From NCBI GenBank assembly GCA_018389105.1, contig JACATO010000049.1, positions 1,240,001-1,304,000 on the forward strand: a stretch of DNA of 64,000 nt, given 5' to 3'. Below the pieces are notes generated by a model. The model saw only the letters and a list, made by a program, of their open reading frames with translations, did not search any database and was not told where the DNA came from. Every line of letters begins with the position of its first letter. Position 1 is the first letter of the stretch. Shown here in pieces: positions 57,261 through 64,000 of this stretch. This DNA is from Nautilus pompilius. Its lineage: Eukaryota; Mollusca; Cephalopoda; Nautilida; Nautilidae. The position numbers and the translations under genes are program-made.

Positions 57261-58372
57261 ACTAGCTAACTGACGTCACCGGCAATTACCAGTTGGTAGT
57301 GTACCAGCTAACTGACGCCACCGGAAATTACCAGTTGGTAGTGTACTAGCTAACTGACGCCACCGGAAATTACCAGTTGGTAGTGTACTAGCTAACTGAC
57401 GCCACCGTAAATTACCAGTTGGTAGTGTACTAGCTAACTGACGTCACCGGCAATTACCAGTAGGTAGTGTACTAGCTAACTGACGCCACCGGCAATTACC
57501 AGTAGGTAGTGTACTAGCTAACTGACGTCACCGGCAATTACCAGTAGGTAGTGTACTAGCTAACTGACGTCACACCGCAATTACCAGTAGGTAGTGTACT
57601 AGCTAACTGACGTCACCGGCAATTACCAGTAGGTAGTGTACTAGCTAACTGACGCCACCGGCAATTACCAGTAGGTAGTGTACTAGCTAACTGACGCCAC
57701 CGGCAATTACCAGTAGGTAGTGTACTAGCTAACTGACGCCACCGGCAATTACCAGTAGGTAGTGTACTAGCTAACTGACGCCACCGGCAATTACCAGTAG
57801 GTAGTGTACTAGCTAACTGACGCCACCGTAAATTACCAGTTGGTAGTGTACTAGCTAACTGACGTCACCGGCAATTACCAGTAGGTAGTGTACTAGCTAA
57901 CTGACGTCACCGGCAATTACCAGTTGGCAGTGTACTAGCTAACTGACGTCACCGGAAATTACCAGTTGGTAGTGTACTAGCTAACTGACGTCACCGGCAA
58001 TTACCAGTAGGTAGTGTCCTAACTAACTGACGTCACCGGCAATTACCAGTAGGTAGTGTACTAGCTAACTGACGTCACCGGCAATTACCAGTAGGTAGTG
58101 TACTAGCTAACTGACGTCACCGGAAATTACCAGTTGGTAGTGTACTAGCTAACTGACGTCACCGGAAATTACCAGTTGGTAGTGTACTAGCTAACTGACG
58201 TCACCGGCAATTACCAGTAGGTAGTGTACTAGCTAACTTACGCCACCGGAAATTACCAGTTGGTAGTGTACTAGCTAACTGACGTCACCGGCAATTACCA
58301 GTTGGTAGTGTACTAGCTAACTGACGTCACCGGAAATTACCAGTTGGTAGTGTACTAGCTAACTGACGTCAC
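57261..58372. repeat. 42-bp minisatellite with CRE palindrome (27 sites)
   Basis: Twenty-six and a half units of 42 bp: ACTAGCTAACTGACGTCACC then GGCAATTACCAGTAGGTAGT and GT. By hand count 17 sites are TGACGTCA, 9 TGACGCCA and 1 TTACGCCA. Two unit types occur: GGCAA with AGTAGG, and GGAAA (or GTAAA) with AGTTGG. Each unit also holds the palindrome ACTAGCTA-like start. The array lies between the divergent promoter and the sulfotransferase 3' end. Confidence 0.96.
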
Positions 58373-59279
58373 AGGTGGAGTCGTCTTGTGCCATCAGTCA
58401 TTGGCAAGGCCAGTCGCGTGCATTTTTAACATTCTAAGTGATTAAGTGACTACATAAATAGTTAGTTAGGTTTCTTTGACAATTCCAATCCTCAAGCCCC
58501 TTAATGCCCAGACAGGTTCTTGTCAGTCTCGCCTGAAAAACTGCCGACAAGAGAACATATTCGTATTTTACTTTTTTTCTCTATTTTTTTTAAAAAATCA
58601 TTTTATCAGAATATGTTGAAATAGAATTTAAACAATATCTACATTAACCTAGGTTTCTTTGACACGTTGAACAGCGGTTAGTTTAGAGGCAGAAGAAAAC
58701 AGTTTCGAGGAGATGGAATTTAACCTTTTAGAATGTCCCATTGTCAGGAGAAACTACAAAACCCGAAACCGAGAAGATTCAGCAGGCTCCGTTAATGTTG
58801 CCGAAAAGGATCTATCTTGTGTTGAACGGATGAGGAGGAAAGAAAAGTCGTTCTTCAGCACAGTGATGGTTAACCGCGTGCATTAGGAGGAAAATCAGTG
58901 CACTTGGCAACAAAAGCCAGGAGTGGACATCTTTCAAGAAGAATCAGCAGCAGCTCCGAAATGCGGCATCATAGTGTGATCTCCAACTCCGTGAATTGCT
59001 TCTGTCATCTGCTTAATCTCTCACGTTGATCAGACTGAAGGCGGATGCATTCTCAGAGTTTTTCTTTACCAGAAATATACACAGTGTGCGTGTAGAAATT
59101 CGCTTGTACGTGGGAAAGTATGGAGAGCCTGCTATTATAGAAGCACTGGATAATAATAAGAAAAACCATAATAAAATGTAGACAGAGCATCATTTCATAA
59201 ATGTGTGTGTTTACTAGCTAAGAGTTTGTTGGAAATACTGGAGTACAGATAAGTAGCTACGGGGTTTTAAAAAAAGAGC
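58373..59279. other. Non-coding DNA before the sulfotransferase stop codon
   Basis: About 0.9 kb with no open frame of note. The 3' UTR of the - strand sulfotransferase must occupy its right part; I could not fix a polyadenylation signal. Confidence 0.5.
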
Positions 59280-59392
59280 TTATATGTCAAACTCTATTTC
59301 TAAGTCAGTGTCCTTCATTCTTTCTTGAAACATTTTGTCAAAATCTTCATTCTGGGCCACTGTAAACCAGTTTTTCCAGTCTCCTACTTGGC
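59280..59392 (-). CDS. Cytosolic sulfotransferase, terminal exon
   Basis: Cytosolic sulfotransferases move a sulfonate group from PAPS to small alcohols, phenols or amines. This exon reads GQVGDWKNWFTVAQNEDFDK then MFQERMKDTDLEIEFDI and TAA. With the last codons of the previous exon it makes RKGQVGDWKNWFT, the RKGxxGDWKxxFT signature that contacts the 3'-phosphate of PAPS. Acceptor gtttttag. Substrate cannot be predicted. Confidence 0.95.
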
Positions 59393-59680
59393 CTAAAAAC
59401 AAAGAAAAAGAAAGAGATAACACGAAATGATATTAACGTCGACATCACCTTTTCATGCTAAAATTGGTTTTTCACCTTTAAAATCTGTTGTCTTTCCTTT
59501 CTGACAACGTTTTAGACGCTTATTAATTTATGTTTTAAAGGTCTTAATATGCATAATCTAGAGTACGCTTATAATTAGGTAGAACTTGTTTTGCTTCAAA
59601 TTATTCCAAACGCATATTTCCTGGAATTCCAGACACTGAGAATTATTCTGTTTCAAAGGACAGAAGCGACATTTGCTTAC

Positions 59681-59846
59681 CTTTTCTGTAAAACGACATG
59701 TTTTCCCGGAGAGCGATTTGTAACAGGTGATGCTTGTCCTTCTTCATTTTCTTTATGTTGCACTGATCGGCGATTTGCGCTGAAAGTTCCTCATCACACT
59801 CGACGTCCAGGAATTTCGCGATTTTTCGCACGATTGACGGTAGATT
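59681..59846 (-). CDS. Cytosolic sulfotransferase, penultimate exon
   Basis: Reads NLPSIVRKIAKFLDVECDEE, then LSAQIADQCNIKKMKKDKHH and LRENMSFYRK plus one base. The xxxIxKIAxFL helix, the C.F/IxxMK segment and MSFYRKG are standard for the family. Acceptor cgttgcag; donor gtaagc; phases agree on both sides. Confidence 0.95.
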
Positions 59847-60540
59847 CTGCAACGACGAAATCCAAAGATCCATCCATCTGGTGTAGCTCAGAAAACAACA
59901 ACAATCAAACAACACCTTAGCCGAAGTAGCTACAGCAACAAGACGATAGTGGTCACATTATGAGCTTGGAAATTAGCCATGGGAAGGAATTTGACTAAAG
60001 TTATTATAATTATATTTCAAATAGCAAATTCCTAGAGTTGTTTTTTTTATTTTCCTGGGTCACGCAAAACAGTACTGAATTTCCTGTGGACACCAATCGC
60101 ACTTTTTTATTCTGCAAATATTAAGATTACAACACGCGCGAGGTTAGTTTACCTGTCTTACTTAAATATTAAGAATGATTGCATAGGAGTTTATCCTGAC
60201 AGAGACGGAGGGTTGAGAGCTGAAGCGATGATACATGACAGGTGAATCGTGCCTCCGGATTCTAACTTCTATTATATACGTGTAGCATCGGCCATGTGCA
60301 AAACTAACCCTGCTTTTATACTTATCGAGGAGTTTCTGATGCCAGCTATTTATATAATATTTCACAATAAATAAACTGACTAATGTAGATAATAATAACT
60401 TTAATGCATTTCCATTTTTTCACTTGTTTTTTTTTTCAGACATGATCCACATTTCAAAGTATTTTAATTTACAGTTACTATGGTAATGTACCTCAAAACT
60501 TCAGAACAAACATGATGTTTACACGTAAACTCATTAAGCT

Positions 60541-61219
60541 TTTATCTCTCTCTCTCTCTCCCTCCCTCAATCTCTCGCTCTCTCTCCTCATCTCTCTCTT
60601 TCATCCTCTCTCCTCCTTTTCTCTCCTTCTCTCTCCCCGCTCTCCTCACTTCTCGCTCTACGAGCTCCTCTCCTCTCATACTAGCTCTCTCTCTCTCTCG
60701 CTCTCGCTCTCTCTCTCTCCCTCTCGCCCCTCTCTCTCAATCTCTCTCCTCGCTCGCTGCCGCCCTCTCTCTCGCCTCATCTCTCGATCTCTCCTCCTCC
60801 CCCTCCCCTCGCTTCCCTCCTCTCTCCCAATCTCTCTCTCTCCCCGCCCTCATCTCTCTCCTCTCCCTCTCTCCTCTCCCTCTCTCGCCCAATCTCTTAT
60901 CTCTCTCTCCTCCTCCTCTCCGAATCTCTCTCTCCCCCTCCCTCCTCTCTCCCAATCTCTCTCTCCTCCTCCTCCTCAGCTCTCCCTCCTCCTCCTCTCC
61001 CTCCCTCATCTCTCTCTCATTTCTCCTCCTCTCTCTCTCATTTCTCTCTCTCTCTCTCCCTCTCTCTCCTCCTCCCCCTCCCTCTCCATTTCCCTCCGCT
61101 CTCTCCCAATTTCTCTCTCTCCTCCTCCTCCTCATCTCTCTCTCTCTCCTCCTCTTCTCTCCTCTCCTCCTCTCCTCCTCATCTCCCTCATCTCTCTCTC
61201 CCCCTCCCTCTCTCTCTCT
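60541..61219. repeat. Polypyrimidine (CT-rich) tract
   Basis: About 680 bases almost wholly C and T on the + strand (CTCTCT and CTCCTC mixtures with scattered A and G), inside the sulfotransferase intron between 59847 and 61660. The long Ser/Leu/Pro frame it yields is a by-product of composition. Confidence 0.95.
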
Positions 61220-61660
61220 AAGAATTAATGGAGGATTTCAATTGGATACGCATACGATCTTAGTCGATTATTTTCAAAACATATGTCGTATTCTCATGTT
61301 TAAGTGGTCTTCCTGGACGGTGTTAGTAACAAACCACAATTAACTTTTAAATCTGTCTACCACCTGCTCCACGACATTTACAGAAGATTAAACAGTCAAC
61401 AGGCAGCTCGGGTTCGATATATGATTACGCCATAGTAAGAAATAGCTGCGAATAACACCAGTGTTTGAACATCGAAGTCAGCCCGTTATTGGCTTAATCC
61501 TGATGATGACGATAAGGATGTTTCTCCGAAAGGTGGTTTTTATTTGACAGTAAGTTAAATGGATTCATATCGACACATAGGGAAGAATACGATCTCGAGG
61601 TCACCTGATCAAAACCTGGTCACGTTACACCCCCCCCCCAAACTAATTAACAGTACCTAC

Positions 61661-61752
61661 CCGCTTTGCTTCTTCATACGTGAGCCATAATACATTTTCT
61701 CGGTCTTTGGACCATTCCCACCATTGAAGATTATATTCGAACCAGTCTCCAC
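61661..61752 (-). CDS. Cytosolic sulfotransferase, internal exon
   Basis: Reads GDWFEYNLQWWEWSKDRENV then LWLTYEEAKR. It matches the family block GxWxxHVxxWWxxxxxxxxLxLxYEDMK. It follows an acceptor (tagttccag) and ends in phase 0 before gtaggt, joining NLPSIVRKIAKFL. The 5' exons (PAPS 5' loop, catalytic His) were not found before 64000. Confidence 0.94.
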
Positions 61753-62660
61753 CTGGAACTACACACACACAGATTAAAAATTTTAAACAATTAACTTTGA
61801 AAATATAAACTGTTGAAGATGAAATCTTAAAACTTCACAAAATTATCATACATTATTACTGTTGTTTGTCCTGGACATCACATCAACACGCACCCTGCCT
61901 TGTTGACTTACTAAGTTTTTCTTGTAATTTGTTTTTTAAAACGATGAAAATTAAGATTATTTAAAGAATAAACTCAGATTTTCCCAGCGCTGCCACATCG
62001 ATAACAGTGGGCAGAAATAGAGATGAATGGTCCGCTATCAGTTTCTAGGCGAAAAATCCACAAAGGAATACACTTTGGTAATGGATAAGCCAGGGGGGGG
62101 CGGGGTTAGGCTTTTTTTCTGAATTACTGAGTAAGTTTCACTTATAAATATTTAAAATAAATGAATAAGTTGGTGCACGCTGAAGTAGAATGTATATTAT
62201 TACTACACTTATCCTATGCAACCAATTACGAATCATGCGGACACAAATCGGTTCTCTTTGATAATTGTTGTTGATTTGTTTTATATCTTCAGGCGCCATA
62301 GCGTACTCATCACGTGATAATCTTCAGCCTCGTTTTCATACGGTCTCTCGAAGCATTTTCCTGCTGATCCACAATTTTGCTGTTGTTAAATAACTGACTC
62401 TGTTTGCTGGCGAGATATTTAGAAATGAATAATAAACAGACAGACCCCCGACGCCATACGTAACAGTTGATAATTAAAATGATTCAGAATTTCGCATACG
62501 TCATTATTTTGTAAATATTTCACAACTCGTGAGAATTTTCTCATTAATATTTATCCCGCTTTCTGAAAACTATACGAATGGCTTGTGAATCGGGTAGAAA
62601 AATATCGTTAAAGAAATAGCTTAATAAATTCTACAATGACCACTGCTAATTATGATTTGG
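61753..62660. other. Sulfotransferase intron, no recognised content
   Basis: Nine hundred bases of AT-rich DNA with a G run near 62092-62102. No exon or repeat family supported. Confidence 0.5.
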
Positions 62661-62926
62661 TTTCAGTGCTATATTGCCTAAAATCCGGCACTGCCTGTCA
62701 TCATCACTATTCGGAGAAAGGACAGCAGAGTGGTGGCTTCCCACAATCCACCGGAAGTCCATACTAGCACTCTCCATTTGAGGGGGGGAAGTTCACGCGG
62801 TGACGGGCTAGTGAAGAAGAAACCTTGCCACAGAAGTACTGTGGCAACCCAAGTCAGTCCCCTGAGAGAATCGAACTCTGACTCTCGACCTTAGCGAACT
62901 AACCACCAGACCACCGCGCAGCTCGA
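62661..62926 (-). mobile_element. tRNA-derived SINE
   Basis: On the - strand the head reads GTGGTCTGGTGGTTAGTTCG (A-box-like) and GAGTTCGATTCTCTC (B-box-like), about 37 nt apart, as in a tRNA. A unique body of about 200 bp follows. The layout is that of a tRNA-derived SINE; such SINEs are common in cephalopods and other molluscs. Right-hand end set where the body sequence stops resembling a repeat, so approximate. Confidence 0.55.
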
Positions 62927-63227
62927 AAACATTACACAAAATAATATCATATCAGTGTTGCGGAGACTGCCATTCTTCTGAAGTGAATAAAAAGAACAAG
63001 CAGCGACGCCAGAACCCATATGAACACAATAAAGCCCCCTCCCATCTTGCACACAGAATTGTTTTTTTAACAAAAGATTTCCGGCATTAACCATAAATGT
63101 TTGAAAGAAATGGGTAGTTTACATTCACCGAAGTTCATTAATAATGTAGGGAAGTTAGTTAAAAAGATGAAGATGGGACCTCCTTGTTTACAGACGTCAA
63201 AAACAAAAGCCACTCTTATATTTTCAG

Positions 63228-63489
63228 GTTATGGCATCGACGAGTTTCTTCCCAACAAGAAAAGATTAAACAAACTGCTGCAATAACGGCGGATAGAACC
63301 ATGTACAGCACCGTTGCTATAACGACCGCGCAAGATGTAGCCTCAGGCGGGGAATCTTCATTTAACACCAAAAAACTGTTCTCGTTTAAGATCGGTGAGC
63401 GAATGTTAAATTCAGCCGAAGACTTCTTTGCTCACTGGCAAAAGAAGAATGAAATTACCGGACAAAGAGGAGAAAATGCTTATAGATAA
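63228..63489 (+). CDS. Possible exon of an unrecognised protein
   Basis: After an acceptor-like tatattttcag an open frame of about 86 codons reads LWHRRVSSQQEKIKQ, later KLFSFKIGERMLNSAEDFFA and HWQKKNEITGQRGENAYR before TAA. The base use is more even than in nearby introns. Its phase (one leading G) would fit the two bases left by exon 2 at 54168, but joining them would need a 9-kb intron overlapping the sulfotransferase on the other strand. Weak. Confidence 0.28.
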
Positions 63490-63611
63490 CTGGGATGGAG
63501 CTGCGTGACGCGACTTTCCACGTGAACTCTGTTGTTACTGACGCAAAAAACTATACCTGTAAGTTAGGACTAGATAACCTCACTCGTGAAATCATTAAAT
63601 TGTTTTGCTAG
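63485..63611 (+). repeat. 115-bp block, first copy (carries a 38-codon ORF)
   Basis: The block GGATGGAGCTGCGTGACGCG onward recurs at 63890-64000 with three or four changes. It holds the frame MELRDATFHVNSVVTDAKNY then TCKLGLDNLTREIIKLFC and TAG. The changes keep the frame open in the second copy. Confidence 0.8.
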
Positions 63612-63629
63612 CAATCAAGAAGTGTATTG

Positions 63630-63657
63630 GAGAGAGATGGAGAGATGGAGAGAGAGA

Positions 63658-63708
<51 letters not shown>

Positions 63709-63768
63709 AGAGATGGAGAGAGAGATGGGAGAGAGATGGAGAGAGATGGAGAGAGAGAGAGAGAGAGA

Positions 63769-63809
<41 letters not shown>

Positions 63810-63832
63810 AGATGGAGAGAGATGGAGAGAGA

Positions 63833-63873
<41 letters not shown>

Positions 63874-63890
63874 AGAGATGGAGAGAGATG
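63630..63890. repeat. (GA)n / GATGGA purine tract
   Basis: About 260 bases of GA dinucleotides with GATGGA interruptions, flanked by the two copies of the 115-bp block. Confidence 0.95.
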
Positions 63891-64000
63891 GAGCTGCGTG
63901 ACGCGACTTTCCACGTGAACTCTGTTGTTACTGACGCAAAAACTTATACCTGTAAGTTAGCACTAGATAACCTCACTCGTGAAATCATTAAGTTGTTTTG
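63890..64000 (+). repeat. 115-bp block, second copy (cut by the window edge)
   Basis: Second copy of the block at 63485-63611, with AACTAT changed to ACTTAT, GGACTA to GCACTA and AAATTG to AAGTTG. It runs to the window end. Confidence 0.85.

Noticed and set aside
60512..61228. 238-residue Ser/Leu/Pro frame and its Arg/Glu antisense
   Set aside because: Product of the polypyrimidine tract; no start context, splice sites or conserved motif.
63586..63914. Glu/Arg and Ser/Leu frames
   Set aside because: Direct translation of the GA tract.

Overview
The window is animal nuclear DNA: intron-rich genes with GT-AG introns of 0.1 to 10 kb, AT-rich introns full of decayed transposons (hAT, pogo/Tigger, Tc2-like, mariner, LINE, a tRNA-derived SINE) and several minisatellites. 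The proteins fit an invertebrate. The mix of long introns, satellites and tRNA-SINE suggests a mollusc, perhaps a cephalopod, but no single-species marker is visible.

Layout. (1) 1-7,334, + strand: the last three coding exons of ribosomal protein L24 (RPL24); the first exon(s) lie before the window. A long pogo-like element sits in its intron. (2) 7,390-10,321: a decayed hAT element between genes. (3) 11,627-52,873, - strand: one large anoctamin (TMEM16) gene, rebuilt here as 24 coding exons (about 890 residues). All six calcium-binding acidic/Asn positions known from ANO1 are present, so a calcium-activated chloride channel (or scramblase) is likely. One exon junction is one base out of phase. 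Its introns hold mariner, Tc1-like, Tc2-like, LINE, MITE and hAT relics. (4) 52.3-53.5 kb: a CpG-rich, apparently bidirectional promoter. The anoctamin start codon and the start codon of a + strand gene I do not recognise lie 113 bp apart, head to head. (5) 54-59 kb: non-coding DNA with blocks that look like conserved regulatory sequence, plus a 42-bp minisatellite. (6) 59,280-61,752, - strand: the three 3' exons of a cytosolic sulfotransferase; its 5' exons are not seen and probably lie past the right edge. (7) 62.6-64 kb: a SINE, a possible + strand exon, and a duplicated 115-bp block flanking a GA tract.

Most striking point: two unrelated tandem arrays carry the palindrome TGACGTCA (the CRE/ATF-CREB site) in nearly every unit. 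One (44.1-45.9 kb, about 74 sites alternating with GAGA tracts) is in anoctamin intron 1. The other (57.3-58.4 kb, 27 sites in 42-bp units) lies on the far side of the shared promoter. Each has 17 exact TGACGTCA copies. They bracket the divergent promoter and could be dense bZIP-binding platforms; this is inference from motif content only.
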